Source of the DNA: Calamus simplicifolius
Lineage: Eukaryota > Streptophyta > Magnoliopsida > Arecales > Arecaceae
Length of the DNA: 64,000 nt
Assembly (NCBI GenBank): GCA_900491605.1
Contig: UESW01003832.1
Location: 442,567 to 506,566 of the forward strand
Direction of reading: 5' to 3'
Below are positions 45,723 through 56,333 of this stretch, one piece after another; position 1 is the first letter of the stretch; every line of letters begins with the position of its first letter. The notes under the pieces were generated by a model. That model was not told the origin of the DNA and did no database searches. It saw nothing but the letters and a program-made list of their open reading frames with translations. The position numbers were made by a program, and so were the translations under genes.

Positions 45723-46830
45723 CTATTGATAGTACCGACGTAAGTTATCTGCGTTCCAAATGCGAGGAAGAGGCTTCCCGTCCAGCCCCTCGATTTTGTA
45801 CGCTCCGTGGTGGAGTGCCTCCGCGACTCGATAGGGTTCTTCCCATTTCGGCACTAGCTTGCCTCCTTCCGTTGGTTTTGAAACTTTGGCTCGTCGGAGG
45901 ACTAGGTCTCCTAGCAAGAATGCCTTGGGGCGGACGCGAGTATTGTAATACTTAGCTATTCGCTGTCGGTAAGCCGCCATCCGGAGTCGTGCTCGATCTC
46001 ATAGTTCTTCCACTAGATCGAGGTCGGCCTGCAACTGATTTGGGTTGTCCCCTATGCTGTACACTCTGTCCGGGGGCTCGGGGCACCTATCTCCACAGAA
46101 ATAACAACTTCGGACCCGAAGACTAGGCTGAAGGGAGTCTCTCCGGTGGGGGCTCGCGGCGCTATGGTAAGCCGATAGTACATTGGGGAGTTACTCCATC
46201 CACCATCCTTTGTAGTCATCTAGCCAGGCTCTAAGTCCTTGCAGAATAATATGGTTGGCCACCTCGGCCGCACCGTTGGTCTGGGGATGCCCTATGGAGG
46301 TGAACCGCTGATGGATGCCTAGTTCAGCGCAGAATTCTCAGAAGGGCGTGTTGTCGAACTGTCGGCCGTTGTCAGTGACGAGGGTATGCGGCAGTTTGAA
46401 CCAGCATACTATAGATTTCCAGAAAAAGGATCTCACCTTGCCCTCGGTGATCTTGGCGAGTGCTTCAGCTTTGATCCACTTGGTGAAATGGTCTACGGCT
46501 ACCAATAGGAATTTGCGTTGACCGAAGGCTGGAGGAAACAGTCCCAAGATGTCCATACCCTATTGGGCGAAGGGCCAAGGTGCAGCCAGGGGGGTCAGCT
46601 GGACGTCGGCTGCCGCTGGATGCTGGCGTGGCATTGGCAACTATCGCATCTCTTGATGAGCTCAGATGCATCCTCCCTCATTGTTAGCCAGTAGTATCCT
46701 TGCCGTAGGGCTTTGTACGCTAGGGCTCTGCCCCCCAGATGACTTCCGCATATGCCCTCATGAATTTCTTACAGGATGTAATCTGCTTTTGTGGGGCCGA
46801 CGCATTTGAGGACCGGGTATGAGAACTATC
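45723..46830 (-). pseudogene. integrase of Tat-2, broken
   Basis: Zinc-finger pieces HEGICGSHLGGRALAYKAL and CDSCQCH (46640-46800) lead to the core with MDILG, TDNGRQFDNTPF and, after a TGA, NGAAEV. The C-terminal domain (MAAYRQRIAKYYNTRVRPKA, VPKWEEPYRVAEALHHGAYK) ends in IWNADNLRRYYQ at 45723. The three acidic core residues are present, but the frame is interrupted at 46338 and several other places. Confidence 0.85.
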
Positions 46831-47656
46831 TCCTATAGAGTTGTGCGTCCATCATCAGAAACTTCAGGGCTCGTCGCTTGAGCAGCCTAGCCTTCGTCGG
46901 GTCTTCAGGGAGGGTGCCATCGGTAAGATACCAGATATAAGCGTCCATCCAAGAGGGCTCCCTCTCGACCGGCAGGGTCTCTTCCGTTGCTTCAATGCTT
47001 GGAGCTTCTAAATGCTCTACGTAGGTTCTTCCCAAAGTCCCGTCGGCTGAGGTGGCTAGTCGGGATAGAGCGTCAGCTCTGGCGTTCTCCCTTCGAGGAA
47101 TGTAGCTGACGCTGAAGTGGGCTAAGGAAGAGGCTTGTGACTGCACCATACTTAAGTAACAGGACATAATAGGATCCCACGCCTCGTACTCCCCTCTAAT
47201 TTGGCTGGCAACTAGCTGGGAGTCAGTGAATACTCTAAGGTATTTCACCCCGAGCTCTTGAGCCAATCTTATCCCAGACAATAGGGCTTCATACTCAGCC
47301 TGATTGTTGGTGGCTGGGAAGAGAAAATGGAGGGCGTACTCGGTTACAACTCCATCTGGACTACCCAGGATGAGGCCCGCTCCGCTCCCTTGGGAATTTG
47401 ACGCTCCGTCCATGTGAAGGATCCAATCATCCCCTCTTTTAGTTCCAGGACCCAAGGGGTTTGCATGGGACTCTTCTTGTTGCTCCTTAGCCCAAGTGAA
47501 CTCGACCAAGAAATCTGCCAAGACTTGAGACTTCATGGCCGACATGGGGAGGAATGACATGTCTAATTCTCCCAGCTTGAGTGCCCACTTCGGCAGTCGG
47601 CCAGAGGTGTCAGAACGAGAGAGGATCGCCTTAAGTGGTTGGTCTGTAACTACCAC
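46826..47656 (-). pseudogene. second RNase H domain of Tat-2
   Basis: A 276-codon open stretch. Motifs are LHMDGASNSQGSGAGLIL, NNQAEYEALLSGIRLAQELG and FTDSQLVASQIRGEYEA, followed by YIPRRENARADALSRLA. All expected acidic residues are visible, unlike Tat-1. The front part (ALKLGELDMSFLPMSAMKSQ) belongs to the preceding linker. Confidence 0.88.
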
Positions 47657-48090
47657 AATCGAATGAGCTTGAAAATAAGGTCGGAGGCGCTGGGCTAAAA
47701 ATAATCAACGCGAAGATAATCTTCTCGACTTTTGAATATCTGGTCTCCGCATCGTGAAGTACCTTGCTAGTGTAATACACCGGCTTTTGTGTCCCATCAG
47801 CATCTAGGCAAACCAGCACGGAGCTCACAGCTTCGGGAGAGGCTGCGAGATACAGAAGAAGCTCTTCCCCACCCTTTGGCTTGGACAGCAGTGGCCGGGA
47901 GGATAGAAACTCTTTCAATCCCTCAAAGGCCTCCTGGCACTTCCTCGTCCATTCGAAGCCGTTGACTTTGCGCAGTGCCTTAAATAAAGGCAAGCATCTC
48001 TCTGTGGACTTGGATAGAAAACGGCTCAAGGATGCCACCCTTCCAGTCAGGCATTGCACTTCCTTTTTGTTAATCGGAGACCTCATATCT
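47631..48090 (-). pseudogene. first RNase H / connection region of Tat-2
   Basis: TGRVASLSRFLSKSTERCLP, FKALRKVNGFEWTRKCQEAF and LYLAASPEAVSSVLVCLDAD are the connection and the start of RNase H. The frame breaks near 47690 before the end of the domain. Confidence 0.85.
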
Positions 48091-48098
48091 AAAATGGC

Positions 48099-48900
48099 TC
48101 AGATCTTATCTGGGTTTGCTTCAATCCCACGTTGCATCACCATGAAACCCAAGAACTTGCCTGCTATTATTCCGAAAGCACACTTGCGGGGGTTCAGTCT
48201 CCTTTGATACCGACAAAGGTTACCAAAGGTTTCTGCCAGGTTAGCAAGGTGATCAATGGGATGGATGCTTTTGGTCAGCATGTCGTCCACGTACACCTCC
48301 ATATTGCGTCCGATCTGGTCTTCAAAGATCTTGTTCATTAGCCTCTGATAAGTGGCTCCCGCGTTCTTTAGTCCAAATGGCATCACCTTATAACAGTATA
48401 TTCCCTTATCTGTAATAAATGAAGTAGCTTCCTCATCCACGGAGTCCATATTAACTTGATTATATCCGGAGAAGGCATCCATGAAGCTAAGGGTCTCATG
48501 GCCTGAGGTAGCGTCCACGAGCTGATCAATCCGAGGCAAAGGGAAGCTATCCTTGGGGCATGCTTTGTTGAGGTCGGTGAAGTCTACACATATCCTTCAA
48601 CTCCCGTTGGCCTTGCGGACCATCACGATGTTGGCCAACCAGTCGGGATAGTGGACTTCACGAATGTGGCCTGCAGCCTTCAGCTTGTGGATCTCCTCAT
48701 CAATGGCCCTTTGCCGGTCTGACAAGAAGCTTCTCTTCTTCTGCCAGATTGGTCAGCACTCCGACTTAATGTTAAGCGAATGAGTGATTATCTCGTCAGG
48801 GATACCTGGCATATCAGATGATGACTATGCAAAGATGTCGGAGTTGGCATGTAGGAAAGCAAGGAGCTGATCGCGCGCCCCCTCCGGAAGTAGTGCTCCG
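48099..48900 (-). pseudogene. reverse transcriptase of Tat-2
   Basis: The clear part is 48099-48539: MPRIDQLVDATSGHETLSFM, GYNQVNM, MPFGLKNAGATYQRLMNKIF and YVDDML, ending GKFLGFMVMQRGIEANPDKI. N-terminal sequence (KRSFLSDRQRAIDEEIHKL-like and RKANGS) continues to about 48750 with stops. Confidence 0.85.
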
Positions 48901-48979
48901 ACCTGGATGGTCCTTGTCGGGTCTTCCCCCAAGGGGAAGGTCAGTAGGTGCTTGGCTGGCTCCCCCCCCTCTCCAAGTC

Positions 48980-49440
48980 TCAGGGGTCGAGCAGCTCAGG
49001 CACTATTCTCGGCATCACCCCTTGTAGACTAGAGGCTAAGTGATAATAGAGCGGTAACGGGTTCTGTTCTCCCTTCATTTCTCCAATTCCTTCGTCGGTG
49101 GGGAACTTTACTAGTAACCTCTTGGTGGAGATAACAGCATCTAGCAAGTTCAAGCCAGGCCTTCCCAAGATAGCGTTGTAAGCCAGTGGAACCCGAACTA
49201 CCAGAAAGTTCATAAAGACTGTGCTCTGACGTGGTGAAGTCCCGGCAGTGATAGGGAGAGTGACTTCCCCCTCTACCCTCACGGAGTCTTCAGTAAAACC
49301 CACCAAGGGGGTGGTGATGGGCCGAAGTGAACATTCGAGCAAGTTCATCCTAACAAAAGCATCATAGTTCAAAATATCGACCGAACTTTCACTATCAACC
49401 AGAATTCATTTTACAGGATGTTTAGCGATCGTCATAGATA
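48980..49440 (-). pseudogene. protease of Tat-2, DSE variant
   Basis: ILVDSESSVDILNYDAFVRM, then LVGFTEDSVRVEGEVTLPIT and VRVPLAYNAILGRPGLNLLD. As in Tat-1 the active-site Gly is Glu. A TGA-type stop lies just before the active site (near 49406). The nested element is inserted 37 bp further upstream. Confidence 0.78.
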
Positions 49441-49477
49441 CGACGATGCTATCGTCATGCTTATTCACTACCCCCTC

Positions 49478-50983
49478 TGTTGATCCAATTATTGATTTTG
49501 ATGATTAATAAAGGAATTGAGTATATTTACTTGATTACTAATAGATTTGACAAGTGTTTCAAGGGTTAAAAATATTTGATCGATATAAAGGTATTAAGAA
49601 ACGTGTTTTAAATCAATTGCAAATCATAAGTTTCAAAGTTTCAGGACCTGAAGTCGACACCTAGGAATCCTGGAGCCGACCCCATGGCCAGTCAAATATT
49701 TTTCTAATTTTTGATACGGTCTAGAGCCGACACCTAGAGTTTCGGAGCCGATACCCAGAGTTTCGGAGTCGACACTTACAGTGTCTGGAGCCGACTCTGA
49801 TGCGGGGACAGAACACTTATTTTTTTAGCATCTTGGAGCCGACACACACAGTCTTTTGGAGCCGACACCTGACGATGGTGAGCCGACACCTAACTTTTTT
49901 GGAGCCGACTCCTCGACGAACTCAGAACTTTCTATTTTTGGATAAACGACTTGGAGCCGACACCTGAAAAGTTGGAGCCGACTCCAATCTGTCTGGGACG
50001 AAATTTTAAAATGCCAGATCAGCTCTAACGGTAATATTTTCTTTTACCTAACTTCTAACAGATATATTTTATTTCCAGGTACACTCCAACTGCTAGTTTC
50101 TTTCCAAAAACAGATTAAATGAAATCTATAAAAGGGGGAAGAGCGTTCATTTTGAAAAAAAAAGAAAAAAATAACGAAAAATAGAGAGAATATTCAAATC
50201 AAAAATCCGAGAAGTCTTGAGCCTGAAATCCAAGAGAAAAGTATTCAAACTCAAATTCTTCCACTCCAAAAAGCTTAAAGAGGAATCTAAGGCATTCAAA
50301 CTTGAAAATCGGAGGATTCTCAAAAAGGAAGAAGAAGCTCTGTTTTTGAAGATTTTCCAACTTCTCATCTGCAATATTTGCAATGAATCAAAGCTGAGGC
50401 CTGATTCAACATCTCCAAAGAGAAGAGGAAAAGAAGAAAAGAAGAAAAGCTCAAATTCAATCTATTTCAAATAGGCTTTTCTAACCCTATTCATTTATTT
50501 TTGAATATTTGCTCATTTGAGGAGCTTTGTATCATTGAAAAATACTATTCTTTCTTGTTTGTGCTAGTTCTATCAAGGGGATTAAACTAGTGAAGGTTGT
50601 ATACCTCGGGTCAAGCTAGATTAGCTTGAGTTTAGGGTTTTTGTGCTGGTGAGCCCGGAAAACCGGCTGGGTTCGTTGTGATCCTTGGGAAACAACAAGT
50701 TCTGAGTTATGATCTTGGAAAACAACTCGACTGTAATCAAGCGGATTATAGTGTGGACCCAAGTGAATCTTGAGAGTGGACGTAGGTGTTGGATACACCG
50801 AACCACTATAAAATCTTTGTGTTTGCCGTGCTTCGATTATCTCTATATCTATCTCCTTGTTTGTGCTTCATATTCACATTGCATTTAATTTCATCTATCT
50901 CAAAGCCAATAGTTTTTTTAAGGGTTAAAATTTTTTAAAAGAACCCAATTCACCCCCCTCTTGGGTTGCCATGTGGGCCAACA
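49478..50983 (+). repeat. 5' LTR of the nested Sirevirus-like element
   Basis: A 1,506-bp copy. The region 49650-49990 holds about nine GCCGAC words in GGAGCCGACACC-like repeats. A TATA box (TCTATAAAAGGGGG) is at about 50126. The downstream leader is purine-rich. Confidence 0.95.
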
Positions 50984-50985
50984 AT

Positions 50986-50997
50986 TGGTATCAGAGC
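50986..50997 (+). other. tRNA-iMet primer-binding site
   Basis: TGGTATCAGAGC lies two bases after the LTR. Confidence 0.96.
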
Positions 50998-51045
50998 TAG
51001 TGCTCATTGTTTATTTGATCACACGATCAAGAGCAAAAGATCCAA

Positions 51046-52600
51046 ATGGTAGCTCAAGTTGGATCTTCATTTGCCGAAGGTCATTCTACAAATAGACCTC
51101 CCTTGTTTAATGGTTCCAACTATTCATATTGGAAAGCAAGAATGAGGATATTCATTCAAGCTTCTGATTATGAATTGTGGAGTGTTATAATTAATGGACC
51201 TAGCACACCCACACACATTGTTAATGGCTCTATTGTTACTAAGCCCGAAAGGGATTGGAATGATAATGATAGGAAAATGGCTCAGCTCAATGCTAAGGCC
51301 ATGAATATCTTATATTGTTCCTTAGATGCAAACGAATTTAATCGTATATCTACATGTAATTCTGTAAAAGAGATATGGGATAGATTAGAAGTTACCCATG
51401 AGGGTACAAACCAAGTTAAAGAATCTAAGATAATATTCTTGTTCATATATATGAATTATTTAGCATGGAGTAAACTGAAACTATAGCATGCATGTATACT
51501 AGATTCACCGATATTGTAAATGGTTTGAAAAGTCTAGGCAAGACCTATACTAACTCTAAACTTGTTCGCAAATTCTTAGGTCACTACCAAGGACTTGGGA
51601 AGCAAAAGTGACAGCAATCCAAGAAGCCAAAGACCTCAACACTTTACCCTTGGAGGAGCTACTTGGATCTCTAATGACCCATGAGCTAACATGAAGCAGC
51701 ACATAGAGGAAGATGTTAAGAAGAAAAAGACTATAGCTCTTAAGGCTGCAGAAAGTGAGGAGAGCTGCAGTGATAATGATGATGATGATGAGATAGCTCT
51801 TCTAGCTAGGAAGTTCAAAAAATTCATGAGAAGAAAGAGACCCTTCCACAAGAAGAAATATGGAATTAAAATGGAAGGAGAAAAAGAAAAAGAAAAGGAT
51901 AAGGACAAAGAGAAAGACCCCTTGATATGCTATGAGTGTAAAAAACCGAGGTACTTCAGATACGATTGTCCTCAATTGAAGAAGACTTACAAGAAGAAGA
52001 AGAAAGCATATATTGCAACCTGGAGTGACAGCGATGAATCCTCTTCAGAGGAAGAACAAAAAAAGTTGCAAACATTTGCTTTATGGCAAACGACGACACG
52101 AGGTAAGTTCCGAAAACCTTAGTGATGAGTTTGCATTTGATGAATTATTTGAAGCCTTTAATGAACTAGTAGATGATTTTAAAGTTTTGAAAAAGGAATA
52201 TAAATCTTTGAAAAATGATAATTCAATTCTAATTAAAGAAAAAGATAATCTTACTAATGAGACTAAGATGCTGAAATCTGAAAAAGAAAATTTGACAAAA
52301 GAAAAAGAATCAATTTTCAACGAAAATAATAAATTAAAGAAGGAAGTTGATAAATATAAGAATATTGTTGATAAATTTACTTATAGTTCTGAAAAACTTA
52401 ATTTATTATTGAGTAATCAAAGAGCTATATTTGATAAAGCTGGATTAGGATATAGACCTAACATAAAACAAAATTTGTTAAAACTTTTTTAGAAAAGAAC
52501 AAAATAGAGATAATGTTACATGTCATTATTGTAACAAGAAAGGCCATAAATCCTATGAATGTGATGCAAGAAACAGTAACAAAAATTAAGTAGTAAAAGC
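51046..52600 (+). pseudogene. gag of the Sirevirus-like element, broken by stops and frame changes
   Basis: It starts MVAQVGSSFAEGHSTNRPPL. The copia Gag core is FNGSNYSYWKARMRIFIQAS, IWDRLEVTHEGTNQVKESKI, then AKVTAIQEAKDLNTLPLEEL. A first zinc knuckle (CYECKKPRYFRYDC, about 51930-51970) has lost its His. A coiled coil (52150-52400) ends FDKAGLGYRPN, a Sirevirus-like Gag trait. A second, intact CCHC knuckle (CHYCNKKGHKSYEC) lies at 52521-52562. Stops at 51484 and 52120 and frame changes prevent one protein. Confidence 0.88.
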
Positions 52601-52933
52601 AAGAAAATTTGGGTTCCCAAAGGAACGATATTTTATGCTACTAACCATGAAGGACCTAAGAAGGCTTGGATACCTAAATATAAGACTTAATTATTTTTGC
52701 AGGAGTGTCTTGTGGCCAAAAGATTAAAGCGAAAGTGGTATCTCGTTAGCGATTTGGAGTCGACACCCGACTTTGCGGGAGTCGACACCTGGGCGTCCCA
52801 AATCAATTTATTAGGGCAGAGTCGACACCTTGTCATTTCGTATCTTCTCAAATCCTCTACCAAACTCTTCCAAAACTCTCTCAAAGCCTCCCCATCTCTA
52901 ATTTCTCTCTACCTAAGCTTTCCTAAGGATCCA

Positions 52934-54319
52934 ATGGCACCTAAGAGGAGAGGTTCGGTGATTGAAGTGCCTGTGGTGACCGGAAAACGCTCCGTGAGGT
53001 GACCTGTCCGTGAGCCGTCTCCAAGCGAGGATTCCTCCACCGCTTCAGACAATCCCAACTCTTCTTCACCTCAGGTAGATACCCTAGCCGGGAGGGTAAT
53101 AACTATGGGTAGAAAAGTTGACTTCGAGCTCTTTGATTTCGAAGGTTTCTCGATTGGAAGACAACTCAAAGAATTAGGCTGGGATAAAGTTTGTTCTCTT
53201 GATGTTCCTACATACCCAGCACTAGTAAAAGAATTTTACTTCAATTTATCGAGAGGTGATGGTGGTTTAGTGAGCTCTGTTAGAGGTAAACGGGTTCATC
53301 TTACTTTTCAAAAATTAGGAAACCTCCTAAGCATCCCCATTACTGGATTAGCAGCCGATATGCACAGTGAGAGATCAGCAGCTCTGTCGAGGATGTTAGG
53401 GAGAGAGGTTACAGAATTTGAAGAGATTAGGGCTAACCAATTGCCCTTGGAATTAAGATTACTTCATAACATTTGCAGCATGATTTTGTTCCCCAAAACC
53501 GGTCGTTTTGAGTATGTCTCTGAGCGAGACATTGTTGTGATGGACAGTATATTGACCGGTCAACCTATTAATTTAGCTGCTATTATGATATTATATATGG
53601 CCAAGGCCGGAGGGAAAAGAAGGTCGTCCTTATCTTACGGCATGATTCTGACTATGGTATTCAGGAGCCAAGGAGTAGTGATTCTAGAGAATGAACCATC
53701 CAAGAATCTCAGGCACACCGATTACTACAGTCTGGCCACTTTGCATAGGATGGGATTTGTAAAGGTGAACGGGCAATGGGAAAGGAAAGGTAACTTGGAT
53801 GAGAGAGCCCCTGAGCCTAGACTTTCTGAACCTTGTGAGGCTGGTCCATCTGTGAGGGTTTCCTCTCCGCAGCCAAGGAGTCCTGTTCCGACCCCTGCAC
53901 CTGCTCAAACTCTTGTTCAGCCATCTACTTCATCAGTTGGATTTTTAGACCTTCAATTGGAGCAACTCAAAGACTTACTTGCTGCTCAGAAGGATGAACT
54001 GAAGACTGAGTTTGATAATAAATTTATGAATCTTAAAGAAACTCTTTATTCCCTAGATGATCGCATTAGCAAGATAGAATCAACTCTTAGCTCTTCTGCT
54101 GGATCTTTAAGTAGTGATCTGAAGAATATATTTGAAGAACTTAAAGATATCTGTGGAGATTCTGATGTTTATTCAAAGTGCAATGCTGAACTACAAGATA
54201 AGATTATCACTGCATGTACTTTTGTTGATGAAAGGCTAAAGGACTACGTCAAGATTCAGACTAAAGGAATGCAAAAGATTATAGATCATTTAACTAGGAT
54301 TATTAGAACTAATATATGA
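52934..54319 (+). pseudogene. extra sense ORF (putative plant transposon protein domain plus coiled coil), one nonsense codon
   Basis: Starting at ATG 52934 (MAPKRRGSVIEVPVVTGKRS), the same frame runs to 54319, about 461 codons, interrupted only by TGA at 53000-53002. Downstream, residues after MGRKVDFELFDFEGFSIGRQ contain LKELGWDKVCSLDVPTYPAL, VKEFYFNLSRGDGG and VRGKRVHLTFQKLGNLLSIP. This resembles the uncharacterised plant transposon protein domain often found in retroelement accessory ORFs. A Pro-rich linker (about 53850-53930) leads to a C-terminal coiled coil (LDLQLEQLKDLLAAQKDELK). A C/T-rich leader precedes it. Function is unknown. It occupies the place of pol. Confidence 0.7.
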
Positions 54320-54835
54320 TCTTCATGTAATGTTTGTAATGAAAGTTTAATTTTGATGAAATGAAAGTGTAATTTTGATGTAATGAAAGTTTTAGTTTTT
54401 GATATAATGAAAGTATAGTTTCTTTTTGTAATACTTGACTTTTGATAAAATGAAATTATCTTTTGATCTATCAATTTTATCTTTTGACTTAACTTTTCTT
54501 TATCTTTTTGTTGATTACAAAAAAGGAGGAGAAAGTTATATCGTATATGCATTTAAATGAAAGCTGTCATATGTATGCATTGATTAGTATTTGATTGATT
54601 AGTATCAAATTAGTTTGAAAATACATAAATAAGCTTAAGTGAACATTGATATAAAAGTAAAAATTGATATAAATGAATCTTAAGTATCAAATATGTATAG
54701 CAAAGGAAGAACAATTGATAATTTGAACTTCATAGGGGGAGCTACCTTATTCAGGGCGAGCCTACTTGTGAAGATCACTTCCTTGAAAATTTTAAGTTGA
54801 GAATACTATGCATATACTCAATGTTTTTATAATAT

Positions 54836-54850
54836 CAAAAAGGGGGAGAT
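54836..54850 (+). other. polypurine tract of the Sirevirus-like element
   Basis: AAAAAGGGGGAGAT abuts the 3' LTR. Weaker repeats AAAAAAGGAGGAGAA (about 54518) and AGGGGGAGC (about 54734) precede it, the multiple-tract arrangement known for Sireviruses. Confidence 0.9.
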
Positions 54851-56328
54851 TGTTGACCCAATTATTGATTTCGATGATTAATAAAGGAATTGAGTATATT
54901 TACTTGATTACTAATAGATTTGATAAGTGTTTCAAGGGTTAAAAATATTTGATCGATATAAAGGTATTAAGAAACGTGTTTTGAATCAATTGCAAATCAT
55001 AAGTTTCAAAGTTTCATAACCTGGAGTCGACACCTAGGAATCCTGGAGCCGACCCCATGGCCAGTCAAATATTCTTCTGATTTTTGATACGGTCCAGAGC
55101 CGACACCTAGAGTTTCAGAGCCGACACCCAGAGTTTCGGAGTCGACACTTACAGTGTTTGGAGCCAACTCCGATGCGAGGACAGAATGCTTATTTTTTTA
55201 GCATCTTGGAGCCGACACACACAGTCTTTTGGAGCCAACACCTGACGATGGCGAGCCGACACCTAACTTTTTCGGAGCTGACTCTTCGACGAACTCAGAA
55301 CTTTCTATTTTGGATAAATGACTTGGAGCCGACTCCAACCTATCTGGGAAAAAATTTTAAAATGCCAGATCAGCTCTAACAGTAATATTTTCTTTTACCT
55401 AACTTCTAACGGATATATTTTGTTTCCAGGTACACTCCAACGGCTAGTTTCTTCCCAAAAATAGATTAAACAAAATTTATAAAAGGGGAAGAGCATTCAT
55501 TTTGACAAAAAAAAAGAAAAAAAATAATAGAAAATAGAGAGAATATTCAAATCAAAAATCCGAGAAGTCTTGAGCCTAAAATCTAAGAGAAAAGTATTTA
55601 AACTTAAATCCTTCCACTCCAAAAAGCTCAAAGAGGAATCCAAGGCATTCATACTTGAAAAATCGAAGGATTCTCAAAAAGGAAGAAGAAGCTCTGTTTT
55701 TGAAGATTTTCCAACTTCTCATCTGCAACACTTGCAACGAATCAAAGCTGAGGCATGATTCAACATCTCCAAAGAGAAGTAGAAAAGAAGAAAAGCTCAA
55801 ATTCAATCTACTTCAAACAGGCTTTTCTAACCCTATTCATTTATTTTTGAATATTTGCTCATTTGAGGAGCTTTGTATCATTGAAAAATACTATTCTTTC
55901 TTGTTTGTGCTAGTTCTATCAAGGGGATTGAACTAGTGGAGGTTGTATACCTCGGGTCAAGCTAGATTAGCTTGAGTTTAGGGTTTGTGCTAGTGAGCCC
56001 GGAAAACAGGCTGGGTTCGTTGTGATCCCTGGGAAACAACAAGTTCTGAGTTGTAATCTTGGAAAATAACTCGACTGTAATCAAGAGGATTATAGTGTGG
56101 ACCCAAGTGAATCTTGGGAGTGGACGTAGGTGTTGGATACACCGAACCACTATAAAATCTTTGTGTTTGCCGTGCTTCGATTATCTCTATATCTATCTCC
56201 TTGTTTGTGCTTCATATTCACATTGCATTTAATTTCATCTATCTCAAAGCCAATAGTTTTTTTTAAGGGTTAAATTTTTTAAAAGAACCCAATTCACCCC
56301 CCCTCTTGGGTTGCCATCTGGGCCAACA
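54851..56328 (+). repeat. 3' LTR of the nested Sirevirus-like element
   Basis: A 1,478-bp copy. It differs from the left LTR by scattered substitutions and by loss of one repeat unit near 55325. About six GCCGAC words remain. Confidence 0.95.
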
Positions 56329-56333
56329 CCCTC

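Larger units (their letters stand above)
49478..56328 (+). mobile_element. Sirevirus-like Ty1/copia derivative without pol, carrying an extra ORF
   Basis: LTRs 49478-50983 and 54851-56328 start TGTTGA and end GGCCAACA. Target duplication CCCTC is at 49473-49477 and 56329-56333. The tRNA-iMet primer site follows the left LTR. AAAAAGGGGGAGAT precedes the right LTR, with related purine runs at about 54515 and 54735, as in Sireviruses. The inside contains Gag (51046-52600) and a sense ORF (52934-54319), but no protease, integrase, reverse transcriptase or RNase H. It must use proteins of other elements. Confidence 0.93.

Noticed and set aside
51046..54319. Hidden copia pol (integrase or reverse transcriptase) in the nested element
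   Set aside because: I looked for YVDDM, integrase D-D-E and RNase H motifs between the LTRs and found none; homology stops at the protease start.
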